From: Lepiota brunneoincarnata
Lineage: Eukaryota; Basidiomycota; Agaricomycetes; Agaricales; Agaricaceae
DNA length: 64,000 nucleotides
Direction of reading: 5' to 3'
NCBI GenBank assembly: GCA_023014365.1
Contig: JAEBUN010000019.1
Location: 62,001 to 126,000, forward strand
Part shown: one piece after another, positions 44,424-55,500 of the stretch
How the letters are laid out: every line of letters starts with the position of its first letter
Position numbering within the stretch: position 1 is the first letter of the stretch
The notes under the pieces: generated by a model
The model's input: the letters and a program-made list of their open reading frames with translations, nothing else
The model's database searches: none
Told to the model about the DNA's origin: nothing
Made by a program: the position numbers and the translations under genes

Positions 44424-44986
44424 TTCGCGAGAGAGAAGAGTTAAAGAGCTATAGGTATAGTTATTGGACTGACCAGACGTTGGCGTTTTTTAAACCCTGC
44501 CTCAATCATAATATCAAATTGCATAATACCCGGAGTGACAAAAGAATTCAGTCTGTATTTCAATTTTCATCAAGGATCCACAGACAACAATATCATAGCA
44601 TTATTATGAGGGTCCCGACGTCATGTACTTTTTTTTTGTTTTTTTTTTGTTTTGCATTTCGCTTTTGTTGCTTTCTGTGTGTTGCCTCACGTTTCATCAT
44701 TGTCCCCGACAAAATCTCCCAACCTCATTATTTAAACGGCCCCATAACCAAATATTCTATTGGGCCGAGCTCTTTGGACTTATGCGAATCACCAGGGAAG
44801 CCATTCTATCGAACTTCCCTTGGCTTCTGAAGAGAGACAGACCCTTCAACACGTGAGAAGCGCCGAAACGAAACCGAAACGAAACCGAAACACAAACGAA
44901 GCAGCGCTAACACGTCCAAACAAAGGGGCGAGTGTGATTGGCGGAACAACCACTGGGCTTCGAAAACCAAAGAAAGACGAGTTAGA

Positions 44987-45016
<30 letters not shown>
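44987..45016. repeat. (TG)n(AG)n microsatellite
   Basis: Nine TG units are followed directly by six AG units. Just upstream (44860-44895) lies a short CGAAAC tandem array that also occurs in looser form near 59795-59830. Confidence 0.95.
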
Positions 45017-45017
<1 letters not shown>

Positions 45018-45099
45018 CGGAGAGAATGAAGGAGTTTATGGGTCGTATTTTGACTGGAGAACAAGTCTCCGGAGCCTGCTTCTTATATACAAACATTTG

Positions 45100-46980
45100 T
45101 ACTAAGTTATAATCTTTTCCTATGCTCGAAAGCGATAAGAAAATTGAGGGAAAATAGATCTAAGCTACTTGCAAGATGGAGAAGGTGAAACAGGGGATGA
45201 AATGTGAAGTTTTCGTAGCTACGTGAGGAAGGGATTAGGAAAGGTGAAAGAAAATTATATAAGTAGTGGTTTGCGAGGCATATAGAGGCCTATAAGAAGA
45301 GAAAAATTTTACTTTACAGTGACACTTGGGGAAAGGAATGGAAATGGAGAGAAAATATTTGAATGAAGGAAACAGAGGTGGAATGGGGATGTTGTCGAAA
45401 TGGTACTGCCTGCCTTGATGTGCGCACTCCGAGACTTTTGATCTGAGGTTTTGATCCGAGTCCTACGAGAGGTGGCATAGGGCGGCCGTTGCAGGTGTAG
45501 CCACTTGCCCACCTCTACACCTCATCGACAAACACCTCTGCTGCCACCGCACCCCCGTTATGACGGGGCTATCTCTTGTATAAGTATCCGGGTTATCGAG
45601 GATGCAAAGGGCGGGCGGGTGGTCCCTCGCAGTATGGTCTCCATCTTCTCCACGCTTATCGAAGGCTCATGACCGATTCTCAGCAATGACTTCAACTCCT
45701 GGTAGGCCTGCCTCCACCAACGTTCCTCTCGACCATCCGAGTAGAATGCCCCACCACGCATCACCACAGCAGTCAAAAACGAAACAGCGATCTCCTACGA
45801 TAATGGACCTGGGGCCTCGTAACGGGCTCCCGAGCCCCCGGTGTATTCCTTAAAGTCTCGATGTCAAGTCAGAACAGAAATGTACAATATCTAGTCGCCG
45901 CTGATGTTTCACGTGGGCACAACCGAGTTTTATGCTTGTCTGAGGGCTAGGTCCGTAAGCGGTAAAGTACATAATCCCTGCTGGATAGACCGCCTAGGTT
46001 ACGGACACTGTTTTTAGCTTTTTACCACACCGCACGGTCATACTTTCGAATCGAGAAAGTATGCAGAGTCGTTCTGCTGCGCGAACACCTGTAAGACCTC
46101 TTTTAACTGCTGAAATCATCCCGAGAAGGTTGTTGAAACGCGAGTGTCAGCTCGCCGTCTTTTGTTTGTTTGTTTATTTCATATTCACCATGGACACAGT
46201 AGGTACTCTATTATACTTTAGATAGCAACACAATCGCTCTACGTTCCCTAGTAAATAGGTGTACATACCATCGCGTCGTATTTAGGTAGAGTCCTGACAT
46301 CCCTAGGATCCAGTTTTGGATCCTAGGTGCGTTACTTACCCACTCTCTCGTCTCTGGTAGATGCTGATATTCTTCCTATCTTGGATCCTAGTGATCTACT
46401 ATAACATTTCTTGTCTCGACGTGACCCTGCGTATACTTAATCTCGTTAAAGGTGACAAACGACGACGGCGTATATTCGAGAGAGACAATAACGGCGGGGT
46501 GAAGAGGGGGTAGGGAGGTAAACAGACAGGGATACCCACTGTAGACTACGAGTATATGCAATACCTACAATGTAGCCACCATGAGGTGGTCAGGTACGTC
46601 AACCATAATCATTCCGCCGGTTTGCCGGAATCATAAATTCCAGCTACCGGGGTTCAGTACTCCTGTATTTTGGACTAAACCTTTGCGTTTCCTTTAGTAA
46701 ACACTACCCCCTGTCTAAGGTGGCGCTGCTAGAAACAATGCCCGCGCTCTCCGCTTATCCTTAGGGAAAACAAACCGCTTCTCCATGTTCGGGGAGAGAT
46801 CGATTGCTGGCAGTGCGTTGGTTGACTTGGATCATGGAGAAAATATATTTCAAGGATCTGGTGGCACGAGTACCCCCCCACCCCCACCCCACAAGCCATC
46901 ACACGAGGTCATCGTTGAGTTATTCTCCGTCATTGGATGATTCACACCAAGAAATTATGAGCATTAAGCTACACCACCAC
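45100..46980. other. Gene-free region with hairpins and a degenerate LTR
   Basis: No convincing coding frame. Perfect inverted repeats occur at 46302-46312/46317-46327 (CCTAGGATCCA, 4-bp loop) and 46039-46047/46055-46063 (CATACTTTC). A weaker pair, GTCCGTAA/TTACGGAC, brackets about 45950-46010. The stretch 46450-46650 resembles the 205-bp solo LTR family in reverse orientation (ACGACGGCG, GGTTTGCCGGAATCAT). The region is unrelated to the cassettes and precedes the copia elements. Confidence 0.5.
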
Positions 46981-46985
46981 TAGAC

Positions 46986-47328
46986 TGTAGGAATTTTACA
47001 AGCCAGTGGACAGTCGACGCGACGTCGGCTGGACTCTCTCGTTAGTCTCTATTTGGACATGGACCCTACTTGTGCAAATCGCGATCTCGCGATTTATTTA
47101 CTATTTTATTTCTATTCCCATTCAGTAAAACTTCGGTTACCTGGCATACGGACACGTAGCTAGGCTTTCCTCAGTACTCGTGCGTATAACGAGTGACTGA
47201 GGTGAGCATCCACATTTACATCCACTATACTTATGTTAAGCTTATGTTCGTAGTCTTATATTCTTACAGGTTAGCTAATATACAAGTACTCGTGCGTATA
47301 ACGAGTGACTGAGTCTTATATTCTTACA
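46986..47328 (+). repeat. 5' LTR of element 1
   Basis: 343 bp, TG...CA ends. Its 3' third contains a 29-bp sequence (47173-47201 and 47285-47313) twice, each copy holding the hairpin ACTCGT..ACGAGT. The first is interrupted from its partner block by a GT-AG intron-like segment (47202-47253); the second reads straight through. Confidence 0.97.
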
Positions 47329-47340
47329 GGTTATGGGCCC
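47329..47340 (+). other. Primer binding site, initiator tRNA-Met anticodon arm
   Basis: GGTTATGGGCCC immediately follows the LTR and is complementary to GGGCCCAUAACC of the eukaryotic initiator tRNA-Met anticodon stem-loop. That is the half-tRNA primer arrangement known for Drosophila copia and Ty5, rather than priming from the tRNA 3' end. Confidence 0.8.
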
Positions 47341-47362
47341 CGACTGTTGCTAAATCTACACA

Positions 47363-50300
47363 ATGAGCTCCGCAACATCAGACATTCTCCCTTCCTCTGT
47401 TCCGAAAACTCGACCCGGCAGGATCGAACTGGGCTATCTTCATGCTCAGGTTCGAAGCAGCCATCCAGGGCAAGGGGCTCTGGGGCCATTTTGATGGTAC
47501 CGAGATGCGCCCCCAGCTGCCAGACATGACAGCTGCTGCCACGACCACACAGGGACAGACACCCACCACAACCCCATCTCCTATCACAGCCGAAATGGTT
47601 GAGAAGTGGGACCGTGACGAACGCGTCGCGCGTGCCCTACTCATCCAGCGGTTGCCCGACTCCACCCTCATGATAGTTGCCCGCGTAATCACTGTCAAAA
47701 ACATGTGGGACCAGGTGAAACAGGAATACACCTACAAGGGTGCCTTCTCACAGGCACGACTGCGACGCAAGTTCATGGCAGCACAGTGCCCTGAACGTGG
47801 AGATGTCCGAGCCTTCCTACACGATTTACGTGCAAAACGTGTCGAGCTGTCAACAGTCGGAGTCACCATCAGTGATGATGACTACAGAAGCATGGTCATA
47901 GGTTCCCTACCTCGCTGGTTGGCATCATATGCCTCAGCACAACTATCCTTCGCTCGCGTCCATGCTGCCCCTTCCTTCACAATAGACCCTGAAATCTTGA
48001 TCATCCTGATCTGTGACGAGTGGGACCGATGTCGAAGCAACAAACCAAAGGGTCCTACCAAAAATGATGGTGATGAAGCCATGAATGTCGAGGGAGGCAG
48101 CCAGAAGAGTTCAGGAAAGAGGAACTTCAAAAAGGGGAAGTGCCACAACTGTGGAATCCCAGGCCATTACGCCTACGAGTGTCGCAAACCAAAGAAAGAA
48201 GGGGGAGCAGAAAAGTCAGCACCCGAAGCTTCAAAAAGGGAAGCACCCAAACCTAAACCAGCGAGCGTAAATGCAGTCATGGATGACTTCGAGGATGAAG
48301 CCCTGATGGTGGAAATGGATGACGAGATCGAGATCATGGATGACGATGCCGACTGGGGCATCCCGATTGTTGCTACAATAGAAGTAAGCAAATTAGAAGA
48401 AGATCTCCCCTGATTTCGAAGAGACAGACCTACTAGAAGAGGTCTACGCCACCTCCGAAGACAACGAAGTCTTCATAGGGCAGGTTCAAGAACAGAACCT
48501 CCATACGCACATCGAATTATTTGATTCAGGGACATCCAGGCATATCTCACCATATCGAGATGCCTTCGTAAAACTGCAGAGCATCCCCCCTCGACCCCTA
48601 AAGGCTGCCAATAAACAGAGTTTCAGTGCGATTGGGATTGGCGATATAATCCTTGACTTACCAAATGGCAGTACCACCTCGAAACTGCATTTATCCAACG
48701 TCCTGTACTCACCTGAGGCTGGGTACACCCTCATATCCATTGGACGACTCGACGAAGCTGGATATATGGTCACATTTGCAAATGGCAGGTGTATTATACG
48801 TGAACCGGGTGGAAACAAAATAGCCGAGATCCCACGAAACCAAGCAGTCCTATACAAACATGTCAGGGAAGGAGAAATTGAGGTGAATGCTGTCTGTGAG
48901 ACACTCACTCTCGACGAGATGCATCGACGGCTTGGCCACATCGCACCAGCAGCCGTGAAAAGACTTCTACGTGAAGGAATGGTGATCGGTTTACAACTAG
49001 ACTCCAACGGAGACACAAACCTGTCCTGCGATTCATGTATATTCGCAAAATCGACACAGCAGCCAATCGCAAAGGCTCGGCAAGGCACAGGGGCAACTAG
49101 CTTTGCCCAGGAAATACACTCCGATGTGTGGGGACCTGCCAAAACAGAGTCACGAAGGGGACGTAAATACTACGTTACCTTTACCGATGATTATTCTCGA
49201 TGGACACATGTGGATTTCCTGTCAAATAAATCTGACACCTTCGACGCGTACAAACGGTTTGAGGCATGGTGCGAGACGCAGTTCCAAGCTCGTGTGAAGG
49301 CCCTACATTCGGACAGAGGTGGAGAGTACACTGGAAATGATTTTCAGCAGTATCTCAGATCGCGAGGCACAGAGATCAAGCTCACCGTGCATGATACTCC
49401 CCAGCACAATGGAATAGCCGAACGTCACAATCGCACCATCATGGAACGATTCCGAGCCATGAACCACATTGCTCGCCTCCCAGAATACCTGTGGCCTGAA
49501 GGAGTTCGCCATGTCGTGTGGCTAATGAACAGAACAGGGACAAAAGCGATTGCAGGGACAACACCCTATGAGGTCCTGTACAGCAAGAAGCCAGATCTTC
49601 GAGCAGTACGCGAATGGGGAGAGGAATGCTGGGTGCACAAGCCAGGGGTAAATAAAATGGCTGATCATGCTAAAAAGGGCCGGTGGCTGGGTTTCGACCC
49701 GGAAAGCAATGGCATACGAGTCTGGATACCTGCCACAGGTGCCGTGAGGGTAGAACGAAACATCTGTTTCAGAAAGGAGGCAAATCTCGAGGGGGAGAAT
49801 GTGCCAATCAGCGAGATTCGCAGTGAGCAACCACTCACCACGCACCAGACCACCATACAACCCTCAAGCCAGCCACAAACAAGTGCCGAAACCCCTAGCG
49901 AGCCACTAGAGGTCCCAACGAACCCCCCAGAGTCAGTGGTACAACTGCCAACAAAGACAGACAACCAGGACCCGCCCCAGAGTGACCGTCCACAACGTAT
50001 CCGCATGCCAAGCCAAAAAGCTCGCGAAATCCTTGAGGGAACAGCCGTAACGATGGCTGAGGAGCTAGATTGGGAGGACGTGCATGCCCTAGCAGCCGAA
50101 ATGGAGTCCATTGAGGCATTGGAACCAGGAAGCCTCAAAGAGGCTAGAGAACGAGTGGACTGGCCACTATGGGAGAGCGCAATAAAGGAGGAGTTAGCTA
50201 CCCTCAAAGCTGCAGGGACATGGGAACTAGTGGACGCACCACCTGGCGTAAATCGAGTGGGCTCGAAGTGGGTTTTTCGAGCCAAGAAGGATCCAGCTGG

Positions 50301-51688
50301 CAATGTTGTCAAGTACAAGGCCAGGCTCGTCGCGCAAGGATTTTCGCAGGTGCCTGGAGTAGATTACTTTGACACATTCGCTCCAGTAGCACGTCTGGCA
50401 TCGATTCGGGCAGTGCTGGCCATCGCAGCAGCAAGGGACATGGAGTTGCACCAGATAGACATAAAGGGTGCTTACCTAAACGGTCAGCTGAACGACAACG
50501 AAGTTGTCTACATGTCACAGCCTCCTGGTTACCGTGATCCCCTACATCCTCACAAGCTCTGCCGCCTCCGAAAAACTCTCTACGGGCTCAAACAGTCTGG
50601 CCGACGATGGTATCAAAAATTATGCGAGATCCTGGTGGACAATCTTGGCTTCACGAGATGTGAAGTCGATCAGAGTGTGTTTTTTAAAGATACACCTCCT
50701 GATCTCACCATCATTCTAGTCCATGTCGATGACTGCACACTGGCAGCCACTAAAATTGCTCTAGTTGCCTGGACAAAGTCTGGAATATCCGGCTTTGTTG
50801 AAATTTCGGACTTAGGAGAGCTGCACTGGCTCTTAGGCATCGAGATCAAACGAGACCACGCAAACCGAAAAATTTTCATGTCCCAGCGATCCTACATCGA
50901 CGCCTCGCTTCGTCGCTTCGGTTTGGAAGATGCCAAACCACTCAGTGTGCCTATGGACCCATCCACCCGCATTACGGTTGACGCAGCACCGAAATCGACG
51001 GCCGAAATCGCTCGGATGGCCCAAGTTCCTTATCAGGAAGCTGTGGGCACCCTCATGTATGCTGCCCTAGGCACTCGTCCCGACATCGCATACGCCATCC
51101 AACACCTCTCCCGCTATCTAAAAAACCCGGGCGAGGCTCACTGGGACGCTGTCAAACGCGTTTTTCGTTACCTCAAAGGCACTCGAGAACTTTGGCTCAC
51201 TTATGGAGGCCATGGCCAAGATCTTACAGGGTACAGCGATGCAGACGGCAACATGGCCGAGGACCGTCGCGCTACAGTCTGGTTATGCGCTCATTATCAA
51301 TGGAGGGGCTGTTTCCTGGAGTGCGAAACGGCAGGAGATAGTCACTCTATCAACTACGGAATCTGAGTACGTAGCAGCAACCCATGCAGCTAAAGAGATT
51401 CTTTGGCTGCGCTCCCTTATTTCGCAGGTTTTCGGCACCCCCCTTCCCACCACCACTCTCTTCTCGGACAACCAGTCCGCGATCGCGCTCGCGAAGGACC
51501 ATCAATATCACGCGAGAACGAAACACATTGACATTCGGTATCATTTTATTCGATGGATCGTTGAGGAAGGAAAATTAAGGCTAATTTATTGCCCTACCGA
51601 AGAAATGGTTGCCGACGTTTTTACGAAGGCTCTCGCATCGCTGAAGGTCAAGCATTTCGCTCGAGAACTCGGCCTGTCCTTGGCTTGA
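47363..51688 (+). pseudogene. Gag-Pol of element 1, three frameshifts
   Basis: Gag begins at ATG 47363 and includes a CCHC knuckle (CHNCGIPGHYAYEC). Then follow a protease motif (FDSGTSRH), pre-integrase zinc region, integrase (HSDVWGP, HSDRGGEYT, AERHNR), reverse transcriptase (KARLVAQGFSQ, HQIDIKGAYLNG, VHVDD) and RNase H with a VADVFTKAL end. The frame is broken by single-base insertions near 47404 (an A run), 48411 and 51275. Each moves the frame by +1; otherwise the sequence is conserved. Whether these are real mutations or assembly errors cannot be told from the sequence. Confidence 0.9.
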
Positions 51689-51695
51689 GGGGGAG

Positions 51696-52038
51696 TGTAG
51701 GAATTTTACAAGCCAGTGGACAGTCGACGCGACGTCGGCTGGACTCTCTCGTTAGTCTCTATTTGGACATGGACCCTACTTGTGCAAATCGCGATCTCGC
51801 GATTTATTTACTATTTTATTTCTATTCCCATTCAGTAAAACTTCGGTTACCTGGCATACGGACACGTAGCTAGGCTTTCCTCAGTACTCGTGCGTATAAC
51901 GAGTGACTGAGGTGAGCATCCACATTTACATCCACTATACTTATGTTAAGCTTATGTTCATAGTCTTATATTCTTACAGGTTAGCTAATATACAAGTACT
52001 CGTGCGTATAACGAGTGACTGAGTCTTATATTCTTACA
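51696..52038 (+). repeat. 3' LTR of element 1
   Basis: 343 bp, identical to the 5' LTR except for A at 51960. It is preceded by the polypurine tract GAGGGGGAG (51687-51695), the usual plus-strand primer. Confidence 0.97.
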
Positions 52039-52108
52039 TAGACCGAGGTTCGGCTGATTGTTGCTGACATGCAGCACATCCCGTTCGCATACATGTTCCC
52101 AATACTTG

Positions 52109-52499
52109 TGTCGGGCTCGCAAACGCGTGCCGAGTTCCGATCTCCGTTTCGCTGGCGTTCCTTTCGCGCCCTCCGCTTTTGCCCTCTATCCCGCGCTCCA
52201 TTCCTTTTGCACGGTCTCTACCGTTTTTGTATCTTTTATGCTATGCCCTTACCATTCTCCTCTGCCCGTACACTATTGCTATTGTGCTTATTGTCTACGT
52301 ACAAGCGCGTGTATCGTAGTGTTAGATAAATAGTCTCTCGCTTGTAGTCGCACTTCAGCTCTCGCGTCGAGACTGAAGTGAGTATTCTACCAATACCTTT
52401 AATTACTGTACTGACTACTTTGTAGTATATCTTATATTGTTCTACAGGTAAATAGTAAGCTCTCGCGTCGAGACTGAATATATCTTATATTGTTCTACA
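52109..52499 (+). repeat. 5' LTR of element 2
   Basis: 391 bp, TGTCGGG...TCTACA. A 21-bp block (52357-52377) is split from its following block by a GT-AG segment at 52378-52425 with GTGAGT donor and a TACTGAC branch-like site. The same blocks are then repeated fused at 52458-52499. Confidence 0.97.
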
Positions 52500-52511
52500 G
52501 GTTATGGGCCC
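52500..52511 (+). other. Primer binding site, initiator tRNA-Met anticodon arm
   Basis: GGTTATGGGCCC follows the LTR as in element 1, although the LTRs of the two elements are otherwise dissimilar. It again fits half-tRNA priming by initiator tRNA-Met. Confidence 0.8.
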
Positions 52512-52560
52512 CGCCCCGTTGCGCTACTAAGACAATCAAACCTACAGATATATTGTGGCA

Positions 52561-55500
52561 ATGTCTACCGTAAATGATGTACTCCCCATGTCAGTGCCAA
52601 AGTTGGATGTGTCCGGAGGAAACTGGGCGATCTTCTCGCTACGTTTGCGGACTGTGATCCAAGGCAAAGGGCTGTGGGGCCATTTCGACGGCAGCACACC
52701 ATGTCCCATACTCCCAACCCCTCAAACGACTATCACTCCTTCCACCACTACTCCCCAGGCTGCTGCTACACCAGCACCTGCCCCTACCACAGTACCTACT
52801 GCCCCTGTCGTCACTGCCAAGACAATCGAGGCATGGCAAAGAAACGAGAATATCGCTCGCTCCTTGCTTGCCCAACGCCTCCCAGACTCCACGCTAATGG
52901 TCACAGCTGGACACCACGCAGTCAAAGCGATGTGGGATGCCATAACGCAAGAATACACTTACAAAAGCGCATTCTCGCAAGCACGGCTCCGTCGCGAGTT
53001 TATGACCATGAAATGTCCTGACCGGGGTGACGTACGTTTGTTCCTGAACGAGATCCGATCTCGAAAGGCCGAATTAGGTGCTGTGGGTGTCACAATTAGC
53101 GACGACGACTACAGGAGTGCTATACTCCAATCCCTACCTTGCTGGCTATCAACGTACGCTGCCAACCAGCTCTCTGCTGCCCGACTTCACAGTTCCCTCC
53201 ATTACACCATTGAGCCCGAAATCCTAATCATACTGATCAGCGATGAATGGGACCGAGGCCGCCCTGAGCGATCCAGGGTCGGCAATGCCAAATCCGAGCA
53301 GGATGACGCTTTGGTAGCTGAGGGTAGCAACGGGAGTGGAAAGCCGAAAGGAAAAGGAAAGAAAAAAGGTCCATGTTGGAATTGTGGTGGAGAGCATTGG
53401 AAGAGAGAGTGTCCTAACCCGAAGAAGCCAGTCAGTGAGAGGAAAGCTGGGGAGAAGGGAGGAAGCCCACCCAACAAGAAGGGTGGCAGCGCCAACATCG
53501 TTACGGCGGATAGTGATGATGAGGACTGTTCCCTCATGGTTGAAGAGTTATCGGACTCGGAAACAGATACGAGCTGGGCCGAAATCGAGGCAGGCAGCTC
53601 CACAGATGAGCTATGGAGTGAAGGGGAGTCAACAAGTGAGTTTGACGACCTGGATATTGGTGAATGTGACGTAGCTACGGATGAAATCACCAGTGTCACC
53701 GAAACAAGTCCAACCCGAGTCGAAGTCTTCGACTCAGGAGCTACGAACCATATCTCCCCCTACCGAGATAGTTTTGCGACCTTCGAATCCATTCCCCCTC
53801 GCCCCTTACGCGCCGCAAATAAGAAAGCATTCGATGCCATTGGAAAAGGCGAAGTAGTCCTCGAGCTGCCAAACGGCGCCACCTCATCCCAACTCCACCT
53901 GAGTGAAGTCCTATACTCACCGGAGGCAGGCTATACACTTGTATCGATCGGCCGTCTTGACGATGCTGGCTTCACGACCACATTCGCAAATGGCAAATGT
54001 ATAATTCGAGACACTAGTGGCACCCGGATCGCTGAGATTCCAAGGACTGGAAGGGGTTTATACAAACTAGTCAAAGAAGCGGAGGAAGCAAACGTGGTGG
54101 CTGAACCACTTAGCTTAGACATGTTACACCAAAGGCTGGGCCATATCGCTGCTGGTGCAGCCCAGAAACTTGTCCGCGATGGTCTGGTGGCTGGCCTGAG
54201 GCTAGAGGATGGAGCTGATGTTGATTTCTTCTGCGAGTCATGTGCCTACGGCAAGGCAACTTGGCTGCCAATTTTGAAGGCACGGGAGGGCGAACGAGCA
54301 TCCACTTTTGGACAGGAGGTTCATTCTGATGTATGGGGGCCTGCACGAGTAGAGACGAAGAGGGGAAAGCGCTACTATGTAATGTTTATCGATGATTTTT
54401 CGAGGTGGACACATGTTGACTTTCTCTCCAACAAATCCGATGTTTTTGAGGCCTACCGAAATTTCGATGCATGGTGCGAGACACAATTTGGTACCCGAGT
54501 TAAGGCGTTGCATTTGGATAGGGGAGGGGAGTACACTGCGACCGAATTTCAGTCCTACTTGAAATCCCGAGGCACGGAGACCAAACTCACAGTACATGAT
54601 ACACCCCAACACAATGGTGTTGCCGAACGCCGAAATCGTACAATCGTCGAACGTACACGTGCACTACTGCATGCTAGCCGTCTCCCAAAATCGTTGTGGG
54701 CAGAAGCTGTTGCCCATGTTGCCTGGCTGATGAATAGGACAGGCACTCAAGCAGTCGAGGGCAAAACACCTTTCGAGGTGTTGTACAGTCGTAAACCGGA
54801 CCTAAGGGCAATACGTGAGCGGGGTGAAGAGGTATGGGTACACCAGGCAGGTGGGGACAAGCTCGGAGGATGAGCGAAGAAGGGGAGATGGGTGGGATAT
54901 GATGCCGAGAGCAATGGCTCCCGCATTTATTTTCCAGACATAGGTGCTGTAAAAATCGAACGAAATTTTCGGTTTATTAACACAGGTCGTCCCGGGCTCG
55001 AAGGGGAGCATTCACCTGCGAGCGAGCCTCGAAACGACCCCCCACACAGCCCCAACACCCCAGCAAACCCCTCAAACGAGACACCAGATGCACCAGACCA
55101 GCATCCAGTCGATCCCACCAAGCCTATAGTCAATCCTGCCGAAAACAGCACTCCAAACAATGCTAGCCCTGAGGAGACACCTAGCGAGGGCGACCTACAC
55201 CCCCAACGACCTCAACAAGCTCGAAACCCAAGCACCAAGGCAAGAGACATCCTAGAAGGGCGAGCAGTCACCCTAGCCGAAGAACTGGACTGGGCAGATG
55301 TACATGTCCTGGTGGCCGATATTGAGGAAACAGAGGGCCTGGAGCCAGGGAGCCTGCAGGAAGCGAGGAAACGAGCAGACTGGGAGTTGTGGAAAAGGGC
55401 CATGGAGGAAGAACTTGCCATGTTGGGTGATGCCGGAACGTGGGAACTTGTTGATCCACCGATCGGAGCTAACATCGTCGGCTCGAAATGGGTTTTTAAA

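Larger units (their letters stand above)
46986..52038 (+). mobile_element. Ty1/copia LTR retrotransposon, element 1
   Basis: Complete 5053-bp element with 343-bp LTRs, an exact TAGAC target duplication (46981-46985 and 52039-52043), primer site, gag-pol and polypurine tract. The order of domains (protease, integrase, reverse transcriptase, RNase H) defines the copia superfamily. The two LTRs differ at one position (47250 G, 51960 A), so the insertion is recent. Confidence 0.97.

Noticed and set aside
44987..45016. CRISPR or other structured array
   Set aside because: It is a simple dinucleotide microsatellite.
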